Origin: Micromonospora sp045209745
GTDB taxonomy: Bacteria > Actinomycetota > Actinomycetes > Mycobacteriales > Micromonosporaceae
DNA: 64,000 nt
Assembly (NCBI RefSeq): GCF_045209745.1
Contig: NZ_CP109273.1
Span: 5,518,001 to 5,582,000, forward strand
Reading direction: 5' to 3'
Shown here: positions 23,323 through 33,018 of the stretch, in pieces
Layout: each line of letters opens with the position of its first letter
Position numbering within the stretch: position 1 is the stretch's first letter
Notes under the pieces: model-generated
What the model was told of the DNA's origin: nothing
The model's input: the letters and a program-made list of their open reading frames with translations, nothing else
Database searches by the model: none
Made by a program: the position numbers and the translations under genes

Positions 23323-24333
23323 TTAAGGTTCGACCGAGATGGACGGCGACAGCGCGCGGAGGAAGTCGGGCGCGTCGAAGATCTCGCCGGCGGAGGCAAC
23401 GCCGCTCGTCCTCGTCTGGCCGGTGAGAATGCGGCGGACCGCCTCGACCGCCAGGGGCGCGCTGACGGCGTAGATGTCCTGGCCGCTGGCGACGACGCGT
23501 CGCTGCGTGTCGCCGGAGCGCACGATGACGTCGACCGTGAACGTCTGCGCGGACCGGCCGAGCGCGTCGATCGCGACCGGTGCGTTCCCGGCGGCCAGGC
23601 CCGTGGCGGCGTCGGCGGTCATGTACGTGCGCACCTCGGAGATGACCAGGTGGCTGGGGACGGTGACGACGTCGGTCATGGTGAACTCGCCGAAGACGCT
23701 CCGGCGGCCCAGCGGCTCGGGAAAATCCCACTCCATCCTCGGCAGGTCGTGCTCGTCGACGTAGTACTCGAGCCGGCCACCGGTGTAGCGGACCCGGCGA
23801 CCACCGCGCCGCTCGCGAGAGACGGTGCCGGCGGCGAGGGTCCCGGCCGTGGGATGCCAACTGCTCAATCCGTACGCGATGTGCGCCTCGTCCGCCGACG
23901 TCCAGTCGCCCATCGCCGCCGTCACCAGCAGATCGCCGAGCCCGCCGAAGAACGCCATCGCCGGGACCACCGCGACGCTCGCGGTCCGGGCACGTTCGGC
24001 GAAGTGCGTGAACGTGTCGACGTTGGCCTCGATCTCGGCCGCCACATCCACGTACGGGATCCTGGCCCGCAGGGCAGCCTCGATCACCGGGGCGGCGGTC
24101 GAGGCGAACGGGCCGGCGCAGTTGATGACCGCGTCCGTGCCCGTCAGCGCCCGGTCGAGTGAGGCCGGCTCGTCGACCGACGCCACCCGGTATTCGAGCG
24201 ACTCCGCCAGCGCCCGGAGCTTGCCCTCATCACGACCGAGGAGGAGTGGGACGAACCCGCGTTCGCTCAGCTTTGTCACCACGAACCGTCCGGTGTGTCC
24301 ATACGCCCCGAACACCGCCACGCTCTGACTCAT
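23323..24333 (-). CDS. saccharopine dehydrogenase-like NAD(P)-binding oxidoreductase
   Basis: From ATG 24333 the product is 336 residues. It starts with a Rossmann motif VAVFGAYGHTGRFVV (5-19), then GRDEGKLRALAESL and DAVINCAGPF, features of the saccharopine-dehydrogenase-like family. The C-terminal part carries the family's catalytic-like domain with no obvious substrate signature. Such proteins include trans-acting enoyl reductases and unknown oxidoreductases. It is divergent from the AraC-type regulator gene, with 97 bases between the starts, so that regulator may control it. Confidence 0.88.
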   Translation of the reverse strand: MSQSVAVFGAYGHTGRFVVTKLSERGFVPLLLGRDEGKLRALAESLEYRVASVDEPASLDRALTGTDAVINCAGPFASTAAPVIEAALRARIPYVDVAAEIEANVDTFTHFAERARTASVAVVPAMAFFGGLGDLLVTAAMGDWTSADEAHIAYGLSSWHPTAGTLAAGTVSRERRGGRRVRYTGGRLEYYVDEHDLPRMEWDFPEPLGRRSVFGEFTMTDVVTVPSHLVISEVRTYMTADAATGLAAGNAPVAIDALGRSAQTFTVDVIVRSGDTQRRVVASGQDIYAVSAPLAVEAVRRILTGQTRTSGVASAGEIFDAPDFLRALSPSISVEP

Positions 24334-24430
24334 CGGTAGGTTCCCCTCAGAAGATCGACTACGGAGAGCCTCCCAGCGGCGGTCGCCCTCGACGAGTGTC
24401 GGGAACGCCATACCCCGTACAGTTTCGGAC

Positions 24431-25369
24431 ATGGGCACCATCGCGATCGCCGCCACCGACGGGATGCTGCACTTCGAGGTGGCCATGGCCTGCGAGGTCT
24501 TCGTCCACGACCCGTCCGGTCTGGGACACCCGTGGTACGACGTCGTGGTCTGCGGCCCAGGCCCGGTCCGGATCGGCCGCTTCCTGATGGAGCCGGACGA
24601 CGACTTGGACCGCCTCGCCCACGCCGACACCGTGATCATCCCCGCCGTGGCGGACATCGACGCGGACGTACCCTCCGACCTGCTCGACGCCGTCCGTGCG
24701 GCCCACGAGGCGGGCGCCCGGATGGTCTCGCTGTGCACCGGTGCGTTCGTGCTGGCCGCCGCCGGGGTGCTGGACGGGCTGCGCGCCACCACCCACTGGG
24801 CCCACACCGAGGCGCTGGCCGCCCGCTACCCCCGGGTGCGGGTCGACCCGGATGTGCTCTACGTCGACAACGGCACCGTGCTCGCGTCCGCCGGCAAAGC
24901 CGCCGCGATCGACCTGTGCCTGCACCTGATCCGCCGCGACCACGGCTCAACGGTCGCCAACGCCGTCGCCCGCCGCCTGGTCGTGCCCCCGCACCGGGCC
25001 GGCGGTCAGGCCCAGTTCGTCACCACTCCGGTGCCCGCCCGCGACGACCACCGGCTCGCCACCCTGTTCCCCTGGGCGATGGAACGGCTGGACCAGCCGC
25101 TGACCGTGGAGGACCTGGCCCGCCAGGCGAACATGAGCTCACGCCACCTGGCCCGCCACTTCAGGTCCGCAACCGGCACCACCCCGCTGCAATGGCTGTC
25201 GACGCAGCGGATCCGTCGCGCCCAGGAGTTGCTGGAGAACAGCGACGACAGCATCGACGTCATCGCCGAGGCGGCCGGCATGGGCACCGCCACGACACTG
25301 CGCCGGCACTTCCACCGCACCGTCGGCGTGCCTCCGGACGCCTACCGGCGTACCTTCCGCAGCGCCTGA
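24431..25369 (+). CDS. GATase1/AraC-type transcriptional regulator
   Basis: The 312-residue protein has an N-terminal DJ-1/PfpI-like domain (1-170) with the nucleophile-elbow segment VSLCTGAFVLAAAGVLDG. The C-terminal AraC domain (about 215-312) has two helix-turn-helices: LTVEDLARQANMSSRHLARH, then IDVIAEAAGMGTATTLRRHF, with VGVPPDAYRRTF at the end. This is the FtrA/GlxA-like class, which usually activates neighbouring catabolic or oxidoreductase genes. The divergent dehydrogenase-like gene is the natural candidate. Bases 25370-25561 contain no convincing gene. Confidence 0.92.
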   Translation: MGTIAIAATDGMLHFEVAMACEVFVHDPSGLGHPWYDVVVCGPGPVRIGRFLMEPDDDLDRLAHADTVIIPAVADIDADVPSDLLDAVRAAHEAGARMVSLCTGAFVLAAAGVLDGLRATTHWAHTEALAARYPRVRVDPDVLYVDNGTVLASAGKAAAIDLCLHLIRRDHGSTVANAVARRLVVPPHRAGGQAQFVTTPVPARDDHRLATLFPWAMERLDQPLTVEDLARQANMSSRHLARHFRSATGTTPLQWLSTQRIRRAQELLENSDDSIDVIAEAAGMGTATTLRRHFHRTVGVPPDAYRRTFRSA

Positions 25370-25570
25370 CGGCACCGCCCCGACCCGGTCACCCCGGCCG
25401 TTCCTGCTCGTCACCGCGGCTTCCGGGGGACGTCCCCGAAGCGAGCACGTACCGCACCGGGACGGTGATGTCGTCGAGCACGGGGCCCAGTTGCCGCTCG
25501 CGGAGAGCCTGCCGTCGGCCAGCGGTATTCGACTGGTGACGCGGCACGCGTACCGCTCAGAATGTCCGCT

Positions 25571-26077
25571 ATGGCGAAAGAGCACGTGCTGGCGAAGGTC
25601 GAGGCCGACCTGCGGCGTGGGCACGTCCACCCCGCGATGCAGCGGCTGTCGAGCCTGAACGCCGCGTACCCCGACGACCTGGAGCTGCGCGATCGGCGTG
25701 CCGCGCTGTACCGGCAGGTGGGCAACGTGGCCGAGGCGGGGCGGTGGGGGTTCCTCAGCGAGGACGCCAGCGTGGAGGAGATCACCGCGTTCGAGAGGTC
25801 CTGCCCGGGGGCCTGGCAACGCCTGCTCGGTCTGAAGGTGACCGGGGACCCGACCGAGCGGCTCGGCCCGGTGGCGGGCGCGCGGCTCGGTCGGTTGGTC
25901 GAGCAGGCCGGGCAGGAAGGCCCCACCCCGGTCGCTTGGACGGAGGGCGGGCCCCGGCCCGGGGAGGCCGGCTCGTGGCAGGACGATCTGGGCTGCCTGG
26001 TGGCGGCGGTGATCGGTCTGATTCTGGTTGCTCTGACCGTCGTCGGCCTGATCACCGTGATCCGGTGGGCGCTGTAG
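25571..26077 (+). CDS. DUF6584-like protein with C-terminal membrane anchor
   Basis: Starting at ATG 25571 (an in-frame ATG lies nine bases earlier) the product has 168 residues. The soluble part is a TPR-like helical repeat (HVLAKVEADLRRGHVHPAMQ, then LRDRRAALYRQVGNVAEAGR and WGFLSEDASVEEITAFERSC). The tail is one membrane helix (LGCLVAAVIGLILVALTVVG). The start MAKEHVLAKVEADLxRG and the W-G-F-L motif match DUF6584, from memory. Function unknown. Confidence 0.82.
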   Translation: MAKEHVLAKVEADLRRGHVHPAMQRLSSLNAAYPDDLELRDRRAALYRQVGNVAEAGRWGFLSEDASVEEITAFERSCPGAWQRLLGLKVTGDPTERLGPVAGARLGRLVEQAGQEGPTPVAWTEGGPRPGEAGSWQDDLGCLVAAVIGLILVALTVVGLITVIRWAL

Positions 26078-26236
26078 GCCGCCGGGCTTGGAGGACACGT
26101 CGCCGATCGTGCTGCTCGCATCGGACGTTCTGCTGCGAACCGGGCACAGGCGTCACATGTACGGCATAACGTCACGGTGGCGGCACCGCCGCTCCGCCGG
26201 CCCGCCGGCGGTCACGCCGACCGGACGGGATCGGAC

Positions 26237-27190
26237 ATGGACCGTGTCGACACTGTGCTCCTGCCGGAGCTGGACGGGCCGGTGCCGGCGACGCTGCCGA
26301 GCACGCTGGGCCTGCTGAGCCTGGCCCTGGGCGTCGGCGCCCTGGTCGCGCCCGGGCCCCTCGCGCGACTGATCGGGGTGCACGACTCCGCAGCGGCGCG
26401 GGCGGTGATCCCGGCCGTCGGCGTGCGGGAGTTGGGCAGCGCCGCCGGCCTGCTCAGCGGCCGTCGCCCGGCCGGCTGGGCCTGGAGCCGGGTGGTCGGC
26501 GACGCCATGGACCTGACCCTGCTCGGCCGGGCCCTGGCGGACCGCAGTGGTGAACAGCGCCGCCGGCTGACACTGACCAGCGCCGCGATCGCCGGCATCG
26601 CCGCCGTCGACGTGCTCGCCGCCGTACGGATCGGGCGGGCGCGACGCGCGCGGGCCCGGTTGATCCGGATGGAGATCGCGGTGACGGTGAACCGTTCACC
26701 CGCCGAGGCGTACCGGTTCTGGCGGGACATGGAGAACCTGCCCCGGTTCATGGCGCACCTGGAGTCGGTGCGCGCCGACGACCTCCGCCGTTCGCACTGG
26801 ATCGCCCGCGGCCCGGCCGGTCACCGCGTCGAGTGGGACGCCGAGATCATCGACGACCAGCCGAACAGGTCGATCACCTGGCGTTCGCTGCCGGGCACCC
26901 GGGTGCCCAATGCCGGGCGGGTGCGGTTCGTGCCCGCGCCCGGTGACCGGGGCACCGAGGTTCGGGTGGAGTTGCGCTACGCGCCGCCGGCCGGCGCGCT
27001 CGGCCGGATGGTGGCGAAGCTCTTCGGTGAGGGACCCGAGCAGCAGGTCCGCGACGACCTGCGTCGGTTCAAGCAGGTGCTGGAGACGGGCGAGGTCGTC
27101 CGCTCCGAGGGCAGCCCCAACGGCATCTCCGTACGCCAACAGGCCATGCAGCGCCCCGCCCAGCCGCTGCCGCCGTCTCGCCGCCGCTGA
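26237..27190 (+). CDS. membrane-anchored SRPBCC (cyclase/dehydrase-like) protein
   Basis: From ATG 26237 the 317-residue product has an N-terminal membrane region with about four helices (STLGLLSLALGVGALVAPGP, then AAIAGIAAVDVLAAVRI). A C-terminal SRPBCC/polyketide-cyclase-like domain follows (ITVTVNRSPAEAYRFWRDME-like start at about residue 150, then LPRFMAHLESVR, WDAEIIDDQPNRSITWRS). Such proteins are often found beside alcohol dehydrogenases and DUF2267 genes in stress-related clusters, as here. An upstream GTG at 26177 is possible. It is 28 bases ahead of the dehydrogenase gene and is probably co-transcribed with it. Confidence 0.82.
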   Translation: MDRVDTVLLPELDGPVPATLPSTLGLLSLALGVGALVAPGPLARLIGVHDSAAARAVIPAVGVRELGSAAGLLSGRRPAGWAWSRVVGDAMDLTLLGRALADRSGEQRRRLTLTSAAIAGIAAVDVLAAVRIGRARRARARLIRMEIAVTVNRSPAEAYRFWRDMENLPRFMAHLESVRADDLRRSHWIARGPAGHRVEWDAEIIDDQPNRSITWRSLPGTRVPNAGRVRFVPAPGDRGTEVRVELRYAPPAGALGRMVAKLFGEGPEQQVRDDLRRFKQVLETGEVVRSEGSPNGISVRQQAMQRPAQPLPPSRRR

Positions 27191-27218
27191 CGCACCCGAG
27201 CTCCGAGAGGGACCGAAA

Positions 27219-28391
27219 ATGAAGGCCACCGCCTGGATGGGCACCGACAGCGTCAAGGTGATCGACGTACCCGACCCGAAGATCATGAATGCGCGGGACG
27301 CGATCGTGAAGATCAGCACCACCGCGATCTGCGGCTCCGACCTGCACCTCTACCACGGCTACATCCCCGCCATGCGCAAGGGCGACATCCTCGGCCACGA
27401 GTTCCTGGGCGAGGTGGTGGAGGTTGGCCCGGAGGTCCGCAACCTCAAACCCGGCGACCGGGTGGTGGTGCCCTTCCCGATCGCCTGCGGACACTGCTCG
27501 TCCTGTCAGCGCGGCCTCTACTCGGTCTGCGAGAACTCCAACCCCAACGCCGGCATCGCCGAGAAGATCATGGGCCACTCGCCGGCCGGCATCTTCGGCT
27601 ACTCCCACCTGCTCGGCGGCTACGCGGGCGGTCAGGCCGAATACGCTCGGGTGCCGTTCGCCGACGTCGGCCCGCTCAAGGTGCCCGACGAAATCCCCGA
27701 CGACCAGGCGGTCATGCTCGCCGACGCGTTCCCGACGGGCTACATGGGCGCCGAGATGTGCGACATCAAACCCGGGCAGGTGATCGCCGTCTGGGGCGCC
27801 GGGCCGGTCGGGCTGCTCGCCGCCGCCAGCGCCCGGCTGCTCGGCGCGGAGCGGGTCATCGTCATCGACCGGTTCGCGTACCGGCTGCGGCTGGCCGAGG
27901 AGCACATCGGCGCCGAGACGATCAACTACGAGCAGGCTGACGTGCTGAACACGCTCAACGAGCTGACCGCCGGCCGAGGGCCCGACGCGTGCATCGACGC
28001 GGTCGGCCTGGAGGGCCACCACGGCAATGCCGCCGTCTACGCGTACGACCGGGCCAAGCAGGCCACCCGCACCGAGACGGAACGGCCGTTCGCGCTCCGG
28101 CAGGCGATCCTCGCCTGCCGCTCCGGAGGGGTGGTCTCGGTCATCGGCGCGTACGGCGGTTTCGTCGACAAGTTCCCCATGGGCGCGTTCATGAACCGGT
28201 CGCTGGTGATGCGGACCGGTCAGTGCCACGTCCAGCGCTACACCCGGCCGCTGCTGGAGCGGATCCAGCGCGGCGAGATAGACCCGAGCTTCATCGTCAG
28301 CCACCGGATGCCGCTGCGTGACGCCCCGAAGGGCTACAAGATCTTCCAAAAGAAGCAGGACGACTGTACGAAGGTGCTGCTCACGGTCTGA
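27219..28391 (+). CDS. zinc-dependent alcohol dehydrogenase, glutathione-independent formaldehyde-dehydrogenase type
   Basis: The 390-residue enzyme is an MDR-family dehydrogenase. Catalytic zinc ligands are in ICGSDLHLYHG and LGHEFLGEVVEVG, the structural zinc site is CGHCSSCQRGLYSVCE, and the dinucleotide fold is AVWGAGPVGLLAAASARLLGA. The inserted segment SNPNAGIAEKIMGHSPAGIF followed by YSHLLGGYAGGQAEYARVPF is characteristic of FdhA-like glutathione-independent formaldehyde dehydrogenases. It would oxidise an alcohol or aldehyde with NAD(P). The start follows GAGAGGGACC. It sits behind the SRPBCC gene. Confidence 0.93.
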   Translation: MKATAWMGTDSVKVIDVPDPKIMNARDAIVKISTTAICGSDLHLYHGYIPAMRKGDILGHEFLGEVVEVGPEVRNLKPGDRVVVPFPIACGHCSSCQRGLYSVCENSNPNAGIAEKIMGHSPAGIFGYSHLLGGYAGGQAEYARVPFADVGPLKVPDEIPDDQAVMLADAFPTGYMGAEMCDIKPGQVIAVWGAGPVGLLAAASARLLGAERVIVIDRFAYRLRLAEEHIGAETINYEQADVLNTLNELTAGRGPDACIDAVGLEGHHGNAAVYAYDRAKQATRTETERPFALRQAILACRSGGVVSVIGAYGGFVDKFPMGAFMNRSLVMRTGQCHVQRYTRPLLERIQRGEIDPSFIVSHRMPLRDAPKGYKIFQKKQDDCTKVLLTV

Positions 28392-28445
28392 CCGGGCGGA
28401 TGACGCCGCGTCGCGTACGGTGGCGGCGACATTCGGAGGCATCGG

Positions 28446-28577
28446 GACCGCCCGCTGGCCGAGGCGGCGGAGCTGCTGCGCCCCTGGATCACCAACGAGT
28501 ACGAGCACGACGGCCTGCGGGAAAGCGAGGGCCGCGTCCTCGACCGGCTGATCCGCCTGGTTCGCGGCGAGATGTGA
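28446..28577 (+). pseudogene. C-terminal gene fragment
   Basis: The frame reads DRPLAEAAELLRPWITNEYE and ends GRVLDRLIRLVRGEM-stop. It is natural helical sequence, but no start codon or upstream domain is present. It is probably the tail of a deleted gene in the 318-base gap before the DUF2267 gene. Confidence 0.4.
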
Positions 28578-28709
28578 GGCCGTGTCCGCCCGATGACGCA
28601 CAGTCCGGGTCGACGCGTGACCCCGTTTGCGGCCAGGGAGCCGGGGAACTCGCCCCGTTCGTCCGCCGGCAGGCCTGACGGCCGGTCGAGGAGACGGAAG
28701 GAGCGGGTC

Positions 28710-29096
28710 ATGGAGTACGAGCAGATGATCACCACGGTACGGCGGCGCGCGGACCTCGGGGAGAACGAGGCCGTGCGGTCCGTACAGGCCGTCCTGTCGG
28801 TGCTCGGCGAACGGCTCGCCGGACAGGAGGCCGACAACCTCGCGGCACAGCTACCGGAGCGGCTGGACACGTCCGTCACCCGTAACCCACAGGGCCGCCG
28901 GTGGGACGTCGGCGAGTTCCTGAAGCACGTCGGCGACCGGGAGCAGGTCGCGGACGCGGACCAGGTGCGTCAACACGCCTCGGCGGTGTTGCGTACCGTC
29001 GCCGAGGCGCTCAATGACGACGAGCGTCACGACCTGCTCGCTCAGCTTCCCGCCGGCATCATCGATCTCTTCGGTGTTCCCACCCCGCGCGGCTGA
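28710..29096 (+). CDS. DUF2267 protein
   Basis: The 128-residue helical protein starts MEYEQMITTVRRRADLGENE and contains LAGQEADNLAAQLPERLDTS and the C-terminal LLAQLPAGIIDLFGV, the two-repeat pattern of DUF2267. The start has GGAAGGAGCGGGTC upstream. DUF2267 proteins are small and soluble and often lie near stress genes; activity is unknown. A second, divergent DUF2267 gene is at 60744-61172. Confidence 0.9.
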   Translation: MEYEQMITTVRRRADLGENEAVRSVQAVLSVLGERLAGQEADNLAAQLPERLDTSVTRNPQGRRWDVGEFLKHVGDREQVADADQVRQHASAVLRTVAEALNDDERHDLLAQLPAGIIDLFGVPTPRG

Positions 29097-29141
29097 GCAC
29101 CGCCCCCGGCCGCAACGCGCCCGGAGCAGGTCGGTGTTTGG

Positions 29142-30968
29142 TCAGGTCTTGCGGACCGCGCTGGTGAAGCCGGCGATGAAGAGGGTGGCGAAGCTCCAGG
29201 CGAGCAGTTGCAGGATCCAGCCGGCGATGGTGAGGGTCTGACCGGCAGCGGTGTCGGTCGGTTGGCAGCGGTCCCGGGCGCCGGTCTTGAGCAGTGGCGC
29301 GCCGAGGTCGAGGCCGACACCGATCTGGTCGATGGTCGTGCAGGCGGTGGCAGCTCCGCTGGTCAGCGGCTTCTGCGTGAGGCCGCTGTGGTGGCCGCCG
29401 ACGACGCTGAGCGCGACGGCGACCGCCAGTGTGGCGAGGAGCAGGAGCAGGGCGCGCCAGGGCTGGTAGCCGTAGCCGAGGGTGATTCCGATGAGGCGAC
29501 CCCAAAAGCGTTCGGCGGCGCTCAGCCCGGCACGCTGGAGTTGGTCGCGGCGTTGGGCGATGAGGATGGTGCGGGCGTCGCGGTCATGGCCGGCGGCCCG
29601 GTAGGCGGCGGCGAGATGCTGGTAGGGCTGGGCGCTGTAACGGGGCGTGTGCTCGCCCAGCAGGGTCAGCCAGCGCCGCAGTGACGCCGGCCGTGGCAGC
29701 CCGCTGTAGGTGAGCCCTTCCAACTCGACGAGCGGTCCCGGGCCCGGTGCCGTGCGGGCCACCCGATCGGTGTCGAGGCGGAGAGTCCCGCCGACCCTGG
29801 CCCCGGCCAGCACCAGCACCACCACCTCGTCACCGCCGCTGGTGGCACTGAACCCGTCATTGAGGAGCACGTCCTGGTCGACCCGAAGGCCGTTCAGGTC
29901 GAGGGCGGGGCCGGTCGTGTTCTCCAGTTGCGCCCCACCGCAGGCCAGGAGCCCACCGATGTGGGCGCCGGCCAGGCCGACGCCGCCCCACGCACTGGCG
30001 CTGCTGGCGGTGAAGCCATGATCCAGGGCCAGGTCCCGGTCGACGGTGAGGCCGTCGGCGTCGAGGACCGGTCCGGCGGTGTTCGTGAGCCGCGCACCGC
30101 CCGCGCTCAGCGAACCGATGTGCGCGCCGATGAGCCGGATGGTGCCCTGCTCGCTGGCGCTGGTGGCGCTGAAGCCGTTGCACAGCAGCACGTCCTGGTC
30201 GACTCGGAGGTTGTCGGCGTTGAGCGCCGGGCCGACGGTGTTTTCCAGCCGTGCCCCACCGCAGTTGAGCTGGCCGCCGATGTGGGCACCGAGCAGCCGG
30301 ACGGTGCCGCGCGCGCTGGGGCTGGTGGCGGTGAGGCCGTCATTCAGGAACACGCTCTGGTCGACGGTGAGGCCGTCGGCGTCCAGGGCTGGTCCGGTGC
30401 TGTTCTCCCACCGCGCGCTGCGGCAGTCCAGCGTGCCGACGCGGGCGGCGGCGAGACGAATGGTGCCGGCGATGGCGTCAGCGCTCACCGTGCTCCCCTC
30501 GAGCGAGAACACCCTGGCGGCACAGCGTGTGGCCTCCAGTGCCGCGTCCGCTGAGCCGGGCGCCTGCTCGATGCGGCACCCGCTCAGGGCGACCGCCGAC
30601 AGGCGGGCGTTGCGCAGGTTGACACCGTCGGGCAGCAGGCAGTCGCGCAGTTCCAGTGCCAGGTCACTGGTGACGTTCTCCAGGTCGATCTGGCCGACGA
30701 TCCGAGCCCCGCGCAGCCGCAGGCCGTGCGGGTCGGGCTCGCTGACCAGCAGGCCGCGCACCAGCTCACGGATGACCGAGGCCGAGATCGCGTGGTCGTC
30801 GCCCCAGGAGCGCATCGCCTCCTCGTCGACCGGCCCGTCCCCGGCCAGGTCGAGCACCTCGCCACGGGCGACGGACTCGATCAGTCGCTGCTCCACCGGA
30901 CTGCGCGTCGCGCTGTTCGTATCCCGCACCCGCTGGGCGCCCACTGACGTCATGGCACCCATCATCAA
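29142..30968 (-). CDS. repeat-rich membrane protein (pentapeptide-like beta repeats plus two C-terminal helices)
   Basis: The 608-residue product contains about five imperfect repeats of roughly 45-50 residues (from about 150 to 400), each with GAHIGGQLNCGGARLENT-like and DGLTVDQDVLLNDGFSATS-like elements. This alternating pattern implies a right-handed beta-helix. Two membrane helices follow at about 505-525 and 580-600, separated by a loop with two Cys. The N-terminus is helical, and a helical hinge (GHDRDARTILIAQRRDQLQ) precedes the membrane part. It looks like the family annotated as membrane-associated oxidoreductase-like or pentapeptide-repeat proteins; no active site was seen. ATG codons at 30968, 30965, 30962 and 30953 leave the start open. 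Confidence 0.85.
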   Translation of the reverse strand: MMMGAMTSVGAQRVRDTNSATRSPVEQRLIESVARGEVLDLAGDGPVDEEAMRSWGDDHAISASVIRELVRGLLVSEPDPHGLRLRGARIVGQIDLENVTSDLALELRDCLLPDGVNLRNARLSAVALSGCRIEQAPGSADAALEATRCAARVFSLEGSTVSADAIAGTIRLAAARVGTLDCRSARWENSTGPALDADGLTVDQSVFLNDGLTATSPSARGTVRLLGAHIGGQLNCGGARLENTVGPALNADNLRVDQDVLLCNGFSATSASEQGTIRLIGAHIGSLSAGGARLTNTAGPVLDADGLTVDRDLALDHGFTASSASAWGGVGLAGAHIGGLLACGGAQLENTTGPALDLNGLRVDQDVLLNDGFSATSGGDEVVVLVLAGARVGGTLRLDTDRVARTAPGPGPLVELEGLTYSGLPRPASLRRWLTLLGEHTPRYSAQPYQHLAAAYRAAGHDRDARTILIAQRRDQLQRAGLSAAERFWGRLIGITLGYGYQPWRALLLLLATLAVAVALSVVGGHHSGLTQKPLTSGAATACTTIDQIGVGLDLGAPLLKTGARDRCQPTDTAAGQTLTIAGWILQLLAWSFATLFIAGFTSAVRKT

Positions 30969-31013
30969 CGACGGGTACGCCCACCCGGGACAGGCCGGGG
31001 GAGTGGCGCCCGC

Positions 31014-32492
31014 TCAGGGGATCGGCCACTCGTGCACCGGCCGGTTGCTGTGCATCAGGTCCACGTAGTGGCGGACCACCTCGCGCAGCGCCTCCGGCCG
31101 GTCCAGGTGGTCGGCGGACTCGAACCGGTGCAGCGTCTCCACCTGCCAGGTCGCGCCGTTGCGGCTGGTCAGGCAGCGCTGCTCGATGATGCCGAGCAGC
31201 CGGTCGCGTTCGGCCGGGTCGAGCCCCCACCGGTCCAGGCCGTGATGCGCCAGCGGCAGCAACCGGCGCAGCACCAGCTCGGTCACCGGCAGGTAGCCGA
31301 GGCCGGGCCAGAAGACCTGCGCGTCGATGCCGTGCCGGGCGCAGCTGGTGAAGTTTTCCTCCGCGGCGCTGAACGACATCTGCGACCACAGTGGCCGGTC
31401 CGATTCGGCGAGGGCGCGGACCAGCCCGAAATAGAAGGCGCCGTTGGCGATGGTGTCCAGCACGGTCGGGCCGGCGGGCAGCACCCGGTTTTCCACCCGT
31501 AGGTGCGGCCGGCCACGCGACACGTCGTACACCGGGCGGTTCCACCGGTAGACGGTGCCGTTGTGCAGGCGCAGCTCGGCGAGCTTGGGCACCTCGCCGG
31601 CCGCGAGGGCCTGCATCGGGTCCTCCGGATCGCAGACCGGCAGCAGCGCCGGGAAGTAGCGCACATTCTCCTCGAACAGGTCGAACACATTGGTGATCCA
31701 GCGTTCGCCGAACCAGACCCTGGGGCGTACCCCCTGGGCTTTGATTTCTTCCGATCGGGTGTCGGTGGCCTGCTGGAACAGCGGGATGCGGGTCTCGCGC
31801 CACAGTTCCCGGCCGAAGAACAGCGGCGAGTTCGCGCCGACCGCGACCTGGATGCCGGCGACCGCCTGGGCGGCGTTCCAGTAGTCGGCGAACTGGGCCG
31901 GGCTGACCTGCAGGTGGAACTGGGTGCTGGTGCAGGCCGCCTCCGGGGTGATCGTGTCGGCGGTGACCGCCAACCGTTCCACGCCGCTGAGGGCGATCGA
32001 CAGGTCCTCACCGCGGGCCGCGAAGATCTGCTCGTTGAGCAGCTTGTAGCGGGGGTTGGCCGAGAGCGTCTCGGCGGTCAGATGCTCCGGGCGCAGCGTC
32101 GGCAGAATCCCGATCATGACCATGTGCGCGCCGATCGCCCGGGCCTTCACCTCGGCGGCGTTGAGGCTGGCCCGCACGTACTCCTCGAAGTCAGCGGTGC
32201 CGGTGCCGGTCAGCCGGCGCGGCGGCACGTTGATCTCGATGTTGAACTGGCCCAACTCGGTCTGGAAACTCGAATCGGAGATGGCCGCCAGCACGTCGGC
32301 GTTGCGCATCGCCGGATTCGACGCCTCGTCGACCAGATTCAGCTCGATTTCCACGCCGGTCATCGGCCGGTCCACGTCGAAGCGCGACTCGCGCAGCATT
32401 TCGGCGAAGACATCCAGGCAGCGGCGGACCTTGTCGCGATAGCGGGCGCGATCCTCTCGACTGAAGGTTCGTACGCTGACGTCCTCGCCCAT
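31014..32492 (-). CDS. glutamate-cysteine ligase family protein
   Basis: The ATG at 32492 is preceded by AAGGTGGTGACC and gives 492 residues. Features include MTGVEIELNLVDEASNPAMR, LGQFNIEINVPPRRLTG (ATP/metal-binding Glu residues), ACTSTQFHLQVSP and RVENRVLPAGPTVLDTIANG, typical of the GCS2 (glutamate-cysteine ligase, YbdK-like) family. The reaction would be ATP-dependent gamma-glutamyl amide formation, with cysteine or another amine as acceptor. Actinomycetes use mycothiol rather than glutathione, so the true acceptor is open. Flanking genes give no pathway clue. Confidence 0.88.
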   Translation of the reverse strand: MGEDVSVRTFSREDRARYRDKVRRCLDVFAEMLRESRFDVDRPMTGVEIELNLVDEASNPAMRNADVLAAISDSSFQTELGQFNIEINVPPRRLTGTGTADFEEYVRASLNAAEVKARAIGAHMVMIGILPTLRPEHLTAETLSANPRYKLLNEQIFAARGEDLSIALSGVERLAVTADTITPEAACTSTQFHLQVSPAQFADYWNAAQAVAGIQVAVGANSPLFFGRELWRETRIPLFQQATDTRSEEIKAQGVRPRVWFGERWITNVFDLFEENVRYFPALLPVCDPEDPMQALAAGEVPKLAELRLHNGTVYRWNRPVYDVSRGRPHLRVENRVLPAGPTVLDTIANGAFYFGLVRALAESDRPLWSQMSFSAAEENFTSCARHGIDAQVFWPGLGYLPVTELVLRRLLPLAHHGLDRWGLDPAERDRLLGIIEQRCLTSRNGATWQVETLHRFESADHLDRPEALREVVRHYVDLMHSNRPVHEWPIP

Positions 32493-32641
32493 GGTCACCA
32501 CCTTGTCACCGCTGGTCCCCCCTAACCTCGCACGTCCGCGGTGGGCGGGGATAGACCCGATGGTCCCTTCCTACCCACCTGCCCGCCCTGATAGCCCACT
32601 CAGGCCGCCCCGATAGCATTACGGCCCTGAGAGGTGGTGGC

Positions 32642-32986
32642 GTGCGGATGCGCGAGAAAGTGACCCGGCTGTTCGTCGCGGCGGCGATCGCCGAGGCCTG
32701 CTCCTGGCTGGCTCTGCTGGTCGGCATGCTGGTCAAGTACGGCCCGCCGGGCAACGAGCTGGGCGTCAAGATCTTCGGCCCGATCCACGGCGGCCTGTTC
32801 GTCGCGTACGTCCTGCTGGTGCTGGTCGTGGCCCGGCTGCACCGGTGGAGCCTGCTCGCCACGGCGGTGGCCCTGGCCAGCGCGGTGCCGCCGTTCGCCA
32901 CCCTGGCCTACGAGCGTTGGGCCCGCCGCCGGGGGATGCTCGGTGTCGACCGCCAACCGGCCCGCGAGCCCGCCCCGGTCGGCTGA
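32642..32986 (+). CDS. DUF3817 membrane protein
   Basis: The 114-residue protein (GTG start; an ATG two codons later is possible) has three membrane helices: VTRLFVAAAIAEACSWLALL, GLFVAYVLLVLVVARL and ALASAVPPFATLAYERW. The segment EACSWLALLVGMLVKYGP and GPIHGGLFVAY are hallmarks of DUF3817. Function unknown. Confidence 0.88.
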   Translation: MRMREKVTRLFVAAAIAEACSWLALLVGMLVKYGPPGNELGVKIFGPIHGGLFVAYVLLVLVVARLHRWSLLATAVALASAVPPFATLAYERWARRRGMLGVDRQPAREPAPVG

Positions 32987-33018
32987 GCGCCGACCGGGGA
33001 AGAGCCCGGGCGCTCAGA